DNA of 64,000 nucleotides from Boswellia sacra (GCA_013180625.2 SNVD02010242.1:62001-126000); one strand, 5' to 3'. Counted from the first letter of the stretch, positions 45,166-57,562 are shown. Notes: generated from the sequence alone by a model not told the origin. Translations and numbers: made by a program.

Positions 45166-47437
45166 CTAGTGTTGTTCCTTTTTCTCAAAAAGGCCATCTG
45201 GACCTGAACAATACAAATTGTACAATAAATAGTGACTATTAGAGAACGAAATACAAATGTAGTCAAATTGAATTTACATTATAGCAGCGCGATGCAAATA
45301 AAGTTAGCTAAGCAAAGCAACAGGCTCTAACAATTGAAACAATTATGAATACCTCGTGCCCTTTTCACCTCAAAAGTGTGATGCAAATACAGTTAGCTAA
45401 TCAAAGCAAGCAGAAGGATGATGTATCATAGACAACATAGATATGCTAATAAAATTTATAATCATGAATATGCACTTATAAAAGCCGAATCAATGTCACT
45501 GACTAGTAATAAACAAAATATATAGTAAACCATAATCGGTCACAACTCAAACAACACCAAATTGCCAATTATTTTTAATGATGAGAAAATTGCACCTGCA
45601 GCAATTTTTGAAAGTTAACATACACAAAATTTGTCTAAATATTGATACGCCATGCAAGTACCACCACAAAATCCAACAGTTTCATGTTTCCATTTTCTAC
45701 TTCTCTCAGCTTATAATTGTCAAAATATTGAAGAGAACCCAAACAGCCATCAGGGACTATGAAAATTTATATTTACATATGGACACAACTTAAAAATAAT
45801 AATAAATAAAAAGCCCAATTCCCTCTGCTCACTTCCCAACACAATCCAAAGAATGTTGTTTTAAGGCTTTGGAAGAGATACAGGAAAAACATGACAAAAA
45901 GTGAAATCAATGGATATAAAACAAATCAACACTGCTACATTTACAGCAGAATAATATACCACAAAACTCAAGAAGCAGACAATGAAGAAACCAACTCATA
46001 ACATTTAAAGGCAGAAAACACCATCAGCTGAAGAATCATAATATAATAATAAAAATAACATTCCCTCGTGTTGGCAGGACATAAAATAAAAAAATTTCAT
46101 TTTTAAATGAAAACATACCCCAGGGAAACTCCTTGTTGCGAATGTGCAGATAAGGGTACGGCTGCATAAAAGCAAATAACATTATACACTTGAAATAATA
46201 ATACTGATAATTCTAACTCAAGAAAATAAATGTAAACAACCACAGCTATGAAAAAAGTAATCTCATTTTTGGCATAGTTTATGACATAAGTTGCAAGCCA
46301 TTAGATCAATATGATTTTACAGGTTGGGATTAAATCTGACAAGTGCTATTCTCAAGATGTATTAATTACACACGTAAATTCAATCTGAACTATTGAAAGT
46401 GCATTGATTCAATAGCTCACAACTTCTGTAGAAAATGTGATGCCATAAATCCTTTGCTATGCATATGTTTTGAAAACCCAAAAATCTCCTACACCAGCTT
46501 GAAAACTGTGACTCCTAACAAACCCTACAACGTTGGAGACGCATAAAAGTCATAGATTTTCTCCAACTAGGTGGTTTTGAGGAATGGAGTCCGAGAGGTT
46601 GCAGAAGATCACCACATTTCAGACAACTAGACTAACCTCTTAGGATTTGAAATGTCACAGATGTTAGAATAAAGCAGACATCCTCACAAAAAGCATTCAT
46701 AATAACAATACCCAAAAAAAATTACAAAATGACAGAAACGTAAAGAATGCTCACCGGAGGCTCTTCATAGTGTGGATGACCCTTTGAGAGGTTATAAATA
46801 GCTAATACCGTGCATGTAGCAATCCCTAAATAAGTTATCTTTTCCCACTTAGCCGTCTCATCTGATCAAAATTTTTTCAGAAAATCAATCAAATCAAACA
46901 AACATTTAATGAAATTGCTAATCGAAAATTTTCTAATAACACATTACAATACCAAATATCTCACAACAAAATACAGAAAAATGTGAAAAAATGCCTAAAA
47001 AATTTTCTAATATGCCAATTTTTTTTTCTTTCTTTTCAATAAAACTCCAAATCTTATAAGTTCTATAAACACGCTCGGGAACTCCCACGCTGATTATCTC
47101 TCATCCATAGCTCATTAGACAATCTAACCCTTAAAAAAAAAAAAAAAAAAAAGGCGCACACACACACACATGATAGCATTTTATAGGATCCTAATATTAA
47201 CCGGAGCTCGGATACGAATTGAATTCTAATGATCGATAAATTTAAAGTCTGAAACGAAATAATAATAAATCTAAACCTAGATTAAAAATAAAGTAAATTA
47301 AATGTTAAGAGATGCTTACAAGCATCGTCGTGGTGTGCAGAAGAAGCAAATCCACGCTTGGGAGGAGCAGCAGGGGCTTTGGAGCCTCCGCGAAGAGCCG
47401 TTCGCAGGAGACCAGATCGCACCATCGCCATCGCCAT
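45166..47437 (-). CDS. COX6A: Cytochrome c oxidase subunit 6a, mitochondrial
   Basis: Four minus-strand exons: 47437-47320, 46861-46755, 46161-46119 and 45203-45166, all with GT-AG introns and matching phases, giving 101 aa. The protein starts MAMAMVRSGLLRTALRGG, a basic mitochondrial presequence to about residue 33, followed by AKWEKITYLGIATCTVLAIY (one inner-membrane helix, about 44-63). The C-terminal part has HIRNKEFPWG and ends DGLFEKKEQH. This is the conserved COX6A pattern, with length close to Arabidopsis COX6A. The subunit is nuclear-encoded, sits on the intermembrane side of complex IV and modulates the dimer. Three in-frame ATGs (codons 1, 3, 5) can serve as start; the first was chosen because presequences in the family begin MAMA. 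Confidence 0.95.
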
Positions 47438-47516
47438 TTCTCTCAGCTAATCCCTCTCTCCGTTACTGTTACTTGCCCAGAGTTGGAGACCAAACCCTTC
47501 CTTTTACAATAACGTT

Positions 47517-47587
47517 TGGGCCAACACGTGCGAAGTTTGTGATTGGATGGGCTTTGAGTTGCCATCAGTTTGGGCTTATTTTGGGCT
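47517..47587 (-). promoter_or_regulatory. COX6A promoter with four Site II motifs
   Basis: TGGGCC at 47517-47522 and TGGGCT at 47548-47553, 47571-47576 and 47582-47587 lie 80-150 bp upstream of the COX6A start. TGGGCY (Site II) elements are an established feature of plant promoters for nuclear genes of cytochrome and oxidative phosphorylation components, bound by TCP-type factors. A CACGTG G-box (47525-47530) and an ATTGG (CCAAT on the gene strand) near 47,542 lie among them. Confidence 0.75.
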
Positions 47588-47599
47588 TCGGCATTCATT

Positions 47600-49616
47600 T
47601 TTTTTTTAATTAAAAGTTTTTTAGAATAGTTCTATTCAGTCTATTTTGAACTTTTCGTCCCTATTTTTTTATTTATATTCTTTAATAATTTTATTCGAAA
47701 ATGAAATCACTGAAGAGCACAATTCAATTATAACTGAATCTACCCCTTTCCAACCAGTTTTTGACTTGTTTTTTATGAATTTTTTAGTGTTCCTCTTCTC
47801 GCAATATTCTTGATCTTCTCGCTTGACTTTTCTGCTAAACATGTTTGGCAATGATATCAAGTTCATGCTTTATACATCTCAATCAAAATAAGCATTATGA
47901 TTGACCGTACAACTCCATAATCGAGTGAAATCGAAAATAATCTAACAAACCTATCAATTAAAATCAGAACTTTCAAATATCTTTGGCATTTTGTACATAA
48001 GTTGGAGTAGAATTATGGATTCAAATTATGTAAAAATCAACTACAAGCAAAACTCTTTGAATTGAGAATGACAACCCAATAGAGTTCCGGTTAAGGGATT
48101 TATAGAGGTGGAAAGATCATCCACTTAAAGTCTAGAACTCTTCAAAACGTCTAGTCCACAATTACAAAGATGGACAAGAGGAAAGCAAAAGATAAATTTT
48201 ATTTTGTCTATTAATAGTTGAGAGCATGTGCATTAGTGGATGAAGATTGAGGAAGAAGCACTGTATTAAAAGAGAGACAGAGAGATGAAACCTAATTATA
48301 AGATAAAAGAATAATTATTAGGGAGAAGAGAATGAGTTGTCTTTTATATTAAAAAGGATAATTTGGAAATTAATTAGGGTTTAGAGAGAAAAATATAAAA
48401 TTTAAATATTCTGAGTGAGTTAATTTAGAAGTGGGGGTTGAGGAGTTTGAAAATGAGAGTTGAATAGAATTACTCTTAATTTTATTGTAAGAAATGAGTA
48501 AATAATTAAAAAATATATATTTAAAATTTTACGGTTTTTATGCAAGAGTCTAGTGCACTTAACTTTTAAAACTTTTCTAGACTTAACCATACTTGTAAAG
48601 GAGATTATCTTAAAGAGTAGTGGAGATTTTTCCTCAATAGAGAAAAGCCTTATGGAGCAATGCTTCGTGGAGGTAGAAGTCTCAATGGTCGTGAACTTCT
48701 TTTTCACAAGAACACCTATGTGAACTTCTTTTCTTAGAGAAGAAGAGTAATAGTATATGGAAAATAAGCATTGGCTAACTCAATGAGTTGATGCTAGCGA
48801 ACACGATAATGTAATATAGAGGATGCAAATGTTATCTGCAACAATTGGATGTATAGTGTCTATAGGTTTCTTCTCCAGTCCATCATCAAATCCCAGGGCT
48901 TATCAAAACGAATTCCTTTACTAAGTTTTGCTCCATATTTTAATCCAATTAACAGGATTCCTTAAGTTTGCATTACATTATGGCTAAAACCATGTATTTC
49001 ACATGAGTCGCACAGTTAAAACAATGAAATGAATTTCCACAAGGCCTTAAATATCCACCCCACTAGTAATTACAGCCTTACTTTGAGCAGCAACTTTTCT
49101 GAATTGTGTTTCAGCATATCAATCCAACAAAAAAAGGTCCTGGACCTGACAAGTCATTTTAAGAGCAAATGAATCACTAAACAGTTCTAAACGGAGTTAC
49201 TTCACAGTTTTGGCACCTCCTGAACCTGTCATTGGCTCATTCCAAATCGAGTTCTAACCCCGTCTAAGAGATTATCACAAGGCACCACCAATTCCTCAAG
49301 ATTCGATACATATATCAAAGAAGAAATCACATGATTGAACTTTTTAACTAGGAATGATCGATTTATTAAACAGGAACATTTTATAGATTTCTCAATTTCT
49401 TTTGCGTTCCTTTAAGAAGTGAGAGAGATTATTAATCATGTTACATAAAACTGAACACCTACATTGAAGACAGACAAGTCAAAACTCTCTCCTAGATGAC
49501 TGATTGAGATAAATTAATTTCCATGATCAATGCTATTGCCGTTGGGCTCAACAGTAACTATCCCTAGCCAGGTTAGTCACAGAGCGATCAACGGCTATAG
49601 CAGAGTTTCCTGAAGA
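47600..49616. other. Intergenic region
   Basis: No supported gene; AT-rich with scattered short frames. The final ~100 bp may be MADS-box gene 3' UTR. Confidence 0.55.
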
Positions 49617-50108
49617 TTATGGGGTCGTACAAGAATTCTTGACCAAAATCTCCTGCATTTGCTTGTGGAGTTTCACCTTAAGATCTTCCAGTGATCCCTT
49701 CAGCGTTAACAATTCTTTCAAGTTGAGCTCATCAATTGGATTAGCCATCCAGCACTGGCCTTGTAACTCCCTCCTCTTCTGCTCAAGTTGCTCCCCTCGT
49801 TGCTTTTCTGCTTCCAGTTGCTCAAGAAGATCAGAGTACTCCTTTTCAAGTGCTTGCAGAGTGGCCTCATCTGCAGTCTGTGTTAGGTGAGTTGAAGTGG
49901 AGTTCAGCTTCCCAGGGTGGCCGAGCTTGTCAACAAAAGTATGGCCAAAGGAGCAGGCCTTGACACCAGGGGAAAAGATGACAAAGGCAGTTTCAACATC
50001 ACACAAGGTACAAAGTTCACTGGCCTTCTTGAAGAGAGCAGACCACTGTTTTGAGAATGCAACTTGACAAGCATCACATCCCTTCGTTTGAGTCTTCTGC
50101 CGGCCCAT
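49617..50108 (-). CDS. Type I (M-alpha) MADS-box protein, divergent
   Basis: Single-exon 163-aa frame starting MGRQKTQTKG. The MADS domain (about 1-58) has QVAFSKQWSALFKKASELCT, CDVETAFVIFSP and CSFGHTFVDKL, the pattern of AGL61/AGL62-like M-alpha proteins. A Leu/Glu/Gln-rich coiled coil follows (about 80-115, LEKEYSDLLEQLEAEKQRGE), as in AGL62 relatives. Type I MADS proteins are DNA-binding factors active mainly in female gametophyte and endosperm. Oddities: the basic KRIENK-like stretch is shortened by about three residues, and FSKRR is FSKQW, removing DNA-contacting basic residues. An acceptor-like TTTTGCAG lies ten bases before the ATG, so a 5' UTR intron is possible. Confidence 0.87.
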   Translation of the reverse strand: MGRQKTQTKGCDACQVAFSKQWSALFKKASELCTLCDVETAFVIFSPGVKACSFGHTFVDKLGHPGKLNSTSTHLTQTADEATLQALEKEYSDLLEQLEAEKQRGEQLEQKRRELQGQCWMANPIDELNLKELLTLKGSLEDLKVKLHKQMQEILVKNSCTTP

Positions 50109-50125
50109 GCTCGTGATCCCTGCAA

Positions 50126-52839
50126 AACAAAAGTTACCAGAAGAGCAAAGAAAAGCTTTCTACGACAAGAAATAGAGGAGAAATAGTTAATTTATAGGCA
50201 TTTCATGTCTCATCTTTCTGTGGAATCCACACAGCTCTCCTTCTAGGATTGGCCGTTTCCATTTCCTTCCATATATTACTTTTTACCTATCATGAAATTA
50301 TGAGCAAATCTATTCATTTGTGGAAGTGCACATTGTGTGAATTATAAATATTATATCCTTGGTTGGCACACTTAAAATACAGTTCAGTGTTTGCCTTTTA
50401 AACAAAAGAAGAGTTGTATTCTCCAGAATAAGCATACCGGAGTAATACACAAAAGAAAAATGTAAAGAGTAATCCAATGTTTTCCAGATATTTGTTATTA
50501 CCCTGGTCAACTGCAAATTTCGATGTTTTTAGCAAATCAAATGGCCATAAATCAGACAGTAATATAATCCTAACAATGCCACAGTTTTGTGGCACAACTC
50601 ATCCTACGAGCTGAACACAAACATGACAAGGATTTATATGCAGTGCTCTGCGTTTCTGGTCTAAGCAGTCATGCCTGACTAAATTCTGCAACGATAATAG
50701 ATCTTAGAATAAGCTAAAGTATTGGTAAGGAAATAATAACCACAACAAGGTAGGTAAAAATTTATACCTCCATTAATTACAAAGAATTATAATGGCGTAC
50801 CTTAGTTGACATATATAGCAAGCAAACCTAAGCATTTAAAGACATCTTTACCGATAGATTGTGATATGGTAATGCTATGGCAGGTCGCCAATTAGAAATC
50901 ATACAACTTTCTTTACCTAAAAAACGCTAGCCTTCTATGGAGAGATGGGAAAAACCAAGGTTCAAGTCCTAATTTCCGAATAAGTAGTGTTAGCCATAAG
51001 TTATCACAGCCTATTTGACGAAGACGAATTGTTCAAAACTTGAAATTTCCCACCATTTTGTTGTTTTGCTCATTCCATTTTGCTAACAAATTCAATCATG
51101 CAAGTGAGAGGAAGGTTTTGGGTTCAAATATGTTGGACCCCTTCCTATAACTTTCTAGATTGATGGTTTACTCCACAAGAACAATAATCACTTCTCTTAC
51201 CACTAAAAATAACATAATAAAAAAAGCCCAATGACATACCCATTCTTAAAGTGTTGGAACCTGGCACAATTAATAATATTAATCGTCATTTCTACTTTGA
51301 CAAGAACAAACCTTTTTTGTTAAATTTTACCAATCCAAGAATGAAGAGTGTGTGTAAGTCTAGGATTCAATTGCCTCTAAACAGATTGTAATGATCTCAC
51401 ACTAAACATCGAATAGTTCAACAATATGCCTATTCAATTGAGAAGGAAATTTAAACACCAAAAATTAGCAAAGCTCAAATTCATCACATATATTTAGGCC
51501 ACCATTGTATCAACCATTCATAATTACTTAAGTAACTAAATCAAAATGCATAGACACAACCCAACCAATTAGCATTGGGCTGGAGACGGTCGACTTCATG
51601 ACGACATGAGTTGTACCAGACCAATCTATACTCACTGCACCTTTCTGACTCGACTAAATCACTTCTATGCAAATGTGACCGTGTACATACTATAAGTACC
51701 ATAGTCCCATTCAACTTAATAATTATGCCAAAACTAGGCTCCATCAATTGAAACATCTGATAAGCCATTACAACTGCCAAAAATTCAATTAACCAAACTT
51801 CACAAATTTGCATGGCGCAAGCCGTTCACCACAAGCATTTAACGCTAGAAAATCAATTATCATCTCACATTGTACTCACAAAAAGGATCTGCATGACCCC
51901 ATAACATGATCAAGTATAAAAATAAGAAACCACATAACCTATTTATATATTTCGTTTTAGATATCATTGTTGCAGCACTTCTGTTAACGACTTTTCTTTT
52001 GCCGATCTAATCCTTTTCTTACATTCACATACTTGACTATTTCAAAATTGTTTTATTGACCGTCCGTGCAATAGGAAAGGAAAAGGTGCATCTTGTGAGT
52101 AGTTTGTTATTGTCCCACTAGTCAGCCTTACTAGTTTTACCCATCTACTCCCGGGCAAGCATCCTCTCCTTAGCTTTTCTTAAGCTTTTTAAAAAATGTG
52201 ATTAGTGATTAGAAAAATTAAATTAATGAAGAAATGGGGTGAAAACAAATTTAATCTATTCGTACAAGTGTCAACGTCTTCTTAAAAGCCTAAAAGATAA
52301 AAAGATAAGATGAGGAGAGACTTCTAATCGTTCTCACTACAGTGCTATAAAGTCATAAAGAATAGATTAATCAAACAGTTTGCGACAAAATATGTCAATT
52401 CCAATGCAGACAATTTCACAACTCCTAAGTAAGAAATCAAGCAAATGATCAACAAAGAGAAAGTGGACTCTTCAACCACTAATTTTCTCTTGGTTGAGCA
52501 TACTCTCTCTAATATTTCACTCAAGAAAAAAAAGCATCTTTAGAGGTAATTTAGAATACTGAATCTCAAATTACAAACCGTCCCGTAACTACAGCACAAT
52601 TTTTCTATAGAATAGCCAGTTACATTTTCAATAACACATTCTACAGTCAAATTATTAAAAAAAATCTAAGAAATTTAACTTATCATGCCAAATAGTTGGC
52701 AGTGAGGAACTAAAAAGAATTTTGAAATAAGTAAAGAACATCTGAGTTCTGACCATTTTATATGATCTCCAAGCGAATCATGGTTGCAGAATCTCCGGAA
52801 AATTAACAGACAGTGGCACGCATTAGCTTCATTGAAGTA
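50126..52839. other. Intergenic region
   Basis: No gene is supported. Two short stretches carry tRNA B-box-like words (AAGGTTCAAGTCC near 50,960 and GGGTTCAAATATG near 51,120) and could be SINE relics, but no A box or poly-A tail could be assigned. Confidence 0.45.
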
Positions 52840-52983
52840 TTAGGATAGGAGATTTTGGAATGGAAAATCAGGGCCTTCTGTCAAATCGAGAGATGAAGAA
52901 GAAGCTGATTGTAGCAGTTTGTTGCTAGTTAACAGCATTTCCAATATTTTTTTACACTTTTTGTTTACAACTCGGAGGTTCAT
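52840..52983 (-). CDS. Candidate small ORF or first exon, 47 aa
   Basis: The minus-strand ATG at 52983 opens a 47-codon frame ending QSASSSSLDLTEGPDFPFQN plus LLS and TAA. It is preceded within ~110 bp by three Site II-type motifs, a normal promoter layout. I do not recognise the peptide. It could be a short upstream ORF or the leader of a gene reading leftwards; no downstream exon was identified. Confidence 0.25.
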   Translation of the reverse strand: MNLRVVNKKCKKILEMLLTSNKLLQSASSSSLDLTEGPDFPFQNLLS

Positions 52984-53039
52984 GCGGGTAGTCTATAAGA
53001 TTCGATTCTAGAATCGCAAGGGACCAGACGGGTTGGATA

Positions 53040-53094
53040 ATTGGGTTGGTAAGCAAGCCCAACTTCTTGGCCCAATTTCCGGCCCACTTTAGGA
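53040..53094 (-). promoter_or_regulatory. Cluster of TGGGCY (Site II) motifs
   Basis: On the plus strand AGCCCAAC, GGCCCAATT and GGCCCACTT occur within about 45 bp, that is TGGGCT, TGGGCC and GTGGGCC in the leftward direction. Such clusters mark promoters of plant housekeeping, ribosomal and mitochondrial genes. The target transcript would run leftwards from about 52,980. Confidence 0.45.
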
Positions 53095-53599
53095 ATATCA
53101 ATTTCCTTTGTTTGCAGGATGCTGTTACTGACGGCCTTTTTTTTCGAACACATATTTTTGTGAATTAAAACGAATTTAAAAGGATTTTGTAGAATTTTTT
53201 AATGAGAATCATATTCTGAATTTATATGGATATTCCATTTTATTTAGAAAAATCCAGACCTTATAATAATACTACAAAATACAAACAAAGAAGATATATT
53301 TTGAGCTAACAAACACTGATCATAAAAAACTTTGAGTTGATGAGCACCGCTCGTTTCAATTTCAAATATTACACTGGCCACAATCACTTACTGGCAATGA
53401 TGTGTTGGATTGACAAATGTCGCTCATTAGCTCGACAATTACATCGTTCACTATCATCACACAACTTATTTAGAAAAATATGTTTATTTTTTTTTAAGGT
53501 TAAACTTAACTTTGCCATACAATAAAAAATAAATAAATAAGGTTTTGCTAAAAATTAAAAGAATCACTCAACTTCATTATCATCACAATTAACCCAACC

Positions 53600-53758
53600 C
53601 ACAATAGGTTAGTCTAGTGGCAAAGAGCGATTAAAAAAGGAATAGTAAGATCATGTTGAGATCATAGATTTAATCTCTTTGGTTATTTTCGAGGGTCTAT
53701 CATAATTTATGTGAGAAACACGTGAGTTGATCCAAACATTTTGGTTAAAAAAAAAAAA
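53600..53758 (+). mobile_element. tRNA-derived SINE, probable
   Basis: GGTTAGTCTAGTGGCAAAGAGC resembles an RNA polymerase III A box (first 20 bases from about 53,606), followed ~45 bp later by a decayed B box (ATAGATTTAATCTC). A body with CGAGGGTCTATCATAATTTA and GTGAGTTGATCCAAACATTT ends in a 12-base poly-A (about 53,747-53,758). This head-body-tail order is typical of plant SINEs. Target duplications were not clearly identified. Confidence 0.6.
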
Positions 53759-53899
53759 TTGCAAACGATATTCACATTGCTATGACCTCGTGGATCTTCT
53801 AGGCTCGTAGAATGTGAACAAATCCCATCATAATGGTCACGAGGGGAGACTAAATCGCAGAAAATATAGACCGGCGTAGGCCATTGTCGCATGTTCATT

Positions 53900-56413
53900 T
53901 TTCAAACTTCTAACCTCATAAGCTAAGCTAATTAATAACAGGCAACATCTGATTGAAAATGAAACAGAGACAGAGACAGAGACAAGGCCAAGATGGACCG
54001 ACTCCAAGCGCTACACAAACAAAGCCATTATTTATTGGGTCGGTGTTGTGAATTTCACCTTCATAGCCTACGTGGTCCAAGTCATTGCAGCACAACACCC
54101 CACTTGTGTCAAGTCAGGTTCCCGGAACCTGGAATCATGGACCCTTTTGTTGGAGAGCTCTTGGAAATTTTGTTCGCTTCTTTACAAGTGACGTTTTTGT
54201 GTTTGTTTTAGTACTACAAGATCTTTAGTTTAATATTTTATTTCAGATATTTTTTTAATATACATGTCAATTGCAATAGTACAAAGTAAGATTATCTTAA
54301 GTGTGTTGATCTGGAATGCTCAATTACAGAATATAAAAGTAAGATCCTATTTGGACTTACATGATCAACACTATTTTACATTTATTTGATTTATTATGGT
54401 TTTAAAAATCCTACAACATTTCTTTCACAATCAATCAACTTCTCTTAACGCTATGAACGAATATTAAAATAGTCTATGTTAATTGTACGTGGGATATATG
54501 AGATTTTCAAAAATATAAAAAAAATATGTGCGATTTTGATAAACAGTAATGATAGACGTACAATTTATATTCAACCCAAACTTTATAACATGATGTAACA
54601 GTCTATATGACAAAATCTTCTTAGAGATCTAACTTTCCTAATTTCTTTTTTATTATTTTTTCTTGAAATGAATTTTACTATGTAGACTGTCATAATAGAA
54701 TTTGAATTGTATGTAAATTGTAAGTTTAACATTATTTTAACAAATTTTATAGAAAATAATACATGAGAGTTGTGGTCCTATCATTGATATAAACATGATA
54801 TATATGTAACTAAATTTCTTGTCAATAAGAGAATCGCAGTGGTGGTATATTACTATCAACATTTCACAGAAGGTTGTGCAATCAAAGACTGGTATTGAGA
54901 AGACTTCCGTGGAGTAATTCAAGGTAAATAGCATAACATCTTTGAAATTGTCTTTCAGCGACTTGTTGGATATCTTTTGTGTGCTTTTGCTAAATGTTTT
55001 ATCGCGACTAAGAAATACCAGATAAAAAAATAATAAGACAACCACAAAGGACCACTTGGCAACTTTTTGTTACAATCATTGTGGACATCGCCGCAATTGG
55101 CCTTTTATTTCCTCCATTTTCCTTGTTGCTCCATACGAGGAAGATTATCATAAACTTTTGGCCTAGAACAACTTGCAAATAATAGCATATTTTACAGTAA
55201 CGTAATATTTCAAGAGCCAGCCACCTATGAGCTGATGGAATTTGGATAAGGCAGTTTCCGATTATGTGTACCCCCTTTGCAGCTGCCATTTGTCATCCGA
55301 TCACATTATTAAGATTTAAGTTAGACTTAATAGTAAGTCTATCTAAAATTAAACAAAATTAATTTTTTTTTCCATCTGTAAGATACAATAAAAATATAAG
55401 AACAACTAATATAATGGTGTGATATAATTTTATTATACGAGTTGTTATCCTATTCTTTAGGAAAATTAAAAAAAAATCCTCAAATTTAAGTATAAATTAT
55501 AAAAATAATTATATTTCTAAAACTTTGTACGTCAAGAATTTTTGTCGAATACTGTCGAATATTATTTGTCAAGTGTCAGACACTATCTAATGTTATCAAA
55601 TGCATCCATTAAATATTGTCGGACAGGGTCATAGCATACAAAATTTTTTAAAAACCTCTCAAAAAATTAGGGCATTCTTGTAATTTTTTTTATTCTTTGT
55701 TATGAATTCAATGATAGCTTCTGCTCTGATCTAAGTATATTATGTTAAATTAGGTCGTATTGGATTCTCTTCTTTATTATTACGAAGTTTTCTTTAAAAA
55801 GTGTAACATATCGGTTTGATTTGATTACTAGGGTTGGAGAGTATTAATAATGATTGTCCTAATTTTGAAAACCATCCAATGTATATCTCTACTTTTTATC
55901 TTTTTGCGGATATGTCATGTAGCCAAGCTCATTTGGTAAGGAATGATCAAGAAGGATAGAAATGGACACTTTTCTGGCGTTCTCACAATGAGGTTAGGTG
56001 AAAAAACTGAATTATAAATGCACTATTTTTAACAACATACACAACTCATTTATACCACGAATTGATTAACAGTATCAATCAGATTCAGATAATATATGCT
56101 TCATCTATTCATTTTTATTCACATAAATGAATCATCTACACAATAATTTTCCCTATAACAAAAATAAAATAAAATTCCTGTATGGTACCCAAAAAAAAAA
56201 TTCAAATAGTCATAAATCCGCGTATTCAAACTTAAATTTTCACTTAAAATTGTGACAACCATTGATTCATAGATAATTTTAAATGTTAAGTCATCAACCC
56301 TATTGAATTGAAATGAATGAATGTCACAAGTTTAAGTCAAATATTCAAGTTTAAATAATCTAACCATGTGATTATACGATGTAAAATTGTCTATGTATCG
56401 GATGGTTAATATA
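53900..56413. other. Intergenic region
   Basis: AT-rich, no supported gene. A (CAGAGA)n-like run lies near 53,963-53,982 and several poly-A/T runs occur. Confidence 0.55.
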
Positions 56414-57562
56414 TCACGAAATGATCAGCTGGTTAATTTTACTACTACCCTTTCGATGATGGTCATCTTCCTCTTTGGAACACCTGGTTGGATGTTGCAA
56501 ATTTCCTTCCGGAACATCACCACCGTTGGAGTCCTTGTGATCTTGGTCAAGATTAAGTGAGTACACCACATCGTCCCTGCTCCATCCCGCACGTAATAAC
56601 ACAAGAGACAATACTCTAGTATGCCACGCCACACTCTCTCTATACCCTCCCGCAAAATGGACCCCACATTTCGGCTTCTGATCATCATGAGGGCCGTCCA
56701 TCATCATCATCTCTCTAACCTCGTCTTCCCTCCATCCACCGTCTCTCAATCTCCAAAACGCTTCGTCCAGGCAACAATCCAACCCCAACACACCACCACC
56801 GCCACCACCATTCCACCAGCCGCGCGTGTCACAACGCTCCACTACCCTCTTCCCTCTCTCCGCCACTTCCGTCCAAAACTCAATCTTTCTTGCCTCTTTT
56901 GCCGCCCAAGCCGGCGTGTCAATACTCACCAACTTTTTCACCAAAGGCTTCAAAACACCAGCACCGACACCAGCCGCCGCGGCCTGAAAGAACTCAACTT
57001 CTTTGATAAACCCTGCAATGTCAAAGCTCAAGATTTTAACCTCTTCGCTATCAATATAGAAGACGGGATTCCCCGCCAGGTTGGGCGACGAAGGAATATA
57101 ACAGTTCCGATATATCGGAACGAGGACCGGAGCCTTCTCCATGGACTGGTTGAGGAGACGCAATGCATGGTTCTTCTCCTTAGGTCTTTGCCCCCAAGAA
57201 TCCGACCAGAAGTTGTTAAGAGAGACGTTTCTGGACAAGGAGAGCGTGGGAAGGTTCAGTAGAATCTGAAGCTGCTGGTGGGAGGAGGAGCGCCAGTTGG
57301 GGAAAGAAGGGCCGACGGGGAGACCTTCACGGAGAATGGAGCGGAGGTCAGGAGGGAAAGTGAAGTTGAAGGTGGACTCGATATCATTGAATTCGGCGTC
57401 GTTTAGGCCATGAAGGGTAGGAATGTTGAGTGATTGGAAGTGGTCGATGAGGGTCTTGGCGTAGGCAGCGAAAGAGAAGCAGACAAGCTTCGTCCGAGGT
57501 CGAGGTTGAGGCTGCGGCCGTCTTGTTTCGGTTAACGTTGTCGTTGTCGCTGTTGTGGCCAT
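56414..57562 (-). CDS. SMI1/KNR4-like domain protein, unknown function
   Basis: Single-exon 382-aa frame. The N-terminal ~22 residues are low-complexity Thr/Pro/Arg. Residues about 45-190 resemble the SMI1/KNR4 (SUKH) fold: LHGLNDAEFNDIESTFNFTF, PPDLRSILREGLPVG, then NPVFYIDSEEVKILSFDIAG, where the P-x-F-Y-I-D and late D-x-x-x-F pattern is typical. Later come a Trp-rich segment (WTEVAERGKRVVERCDTRGW), a six-Gly run (252-257) and a short helical repeat-like pair, LDEAFWRLRDGGWREDEVRE and LVLLRAGWSRDDVVYSLNLD. It resembles a plant-wide family of uncharacterised intronless proteins. SUKH proteins act in yeast cell-wall stress signalling and bacterial immunity; no plant function is claimed here. 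Confidence 0.82.
   Translation of the reverse strand: MATTATTTTLTETRRPQPQPRPRTKLVCFSFAAYAKTLIDHFQSLNIPTLHGLNDAEFNDIESTFNFTFPPDLRSILREGLPVGPSFPNWRSSSHQQLQILLNLPTLSLSRNVSLNNFWSDSWGQRPKEKNHALRLLNQSMEKAPVLVPIYRNCYIPSSPNLAGNPVFYIDSEEVKILSFDIAGFIKEVEFFQAAAAGVGAGVLKPLVKKLVSIDTPAWAAKEARKIEFWTEVAERGKRVVERCDTRGWWNGGGGGGVLGLDCCLDEAFWRLRDGGWREDEVREMMMMDGPHDDQKPKCGVHFAGGYRESVAWHTRVLSLVLLRAGWSRDDVVYSLNLDQDHKDSNGGDVPEGNLQHPTRCSKEEDDHHRKGSSKINQLIIS

Noticed and set aside
50930..51150. Two GGTTCAAG/GGTTCAAA words resembling B boxes
   Set aside because: No A box at the proper distance and no poly-A end, so neither a tRNA nor a SINE is supported.
56621..57262. 213-aa plus-strand frame
   Set aside because: Antisense shadow of the SMI1/KNR4-like gene; the sense frame has the domain pattern.
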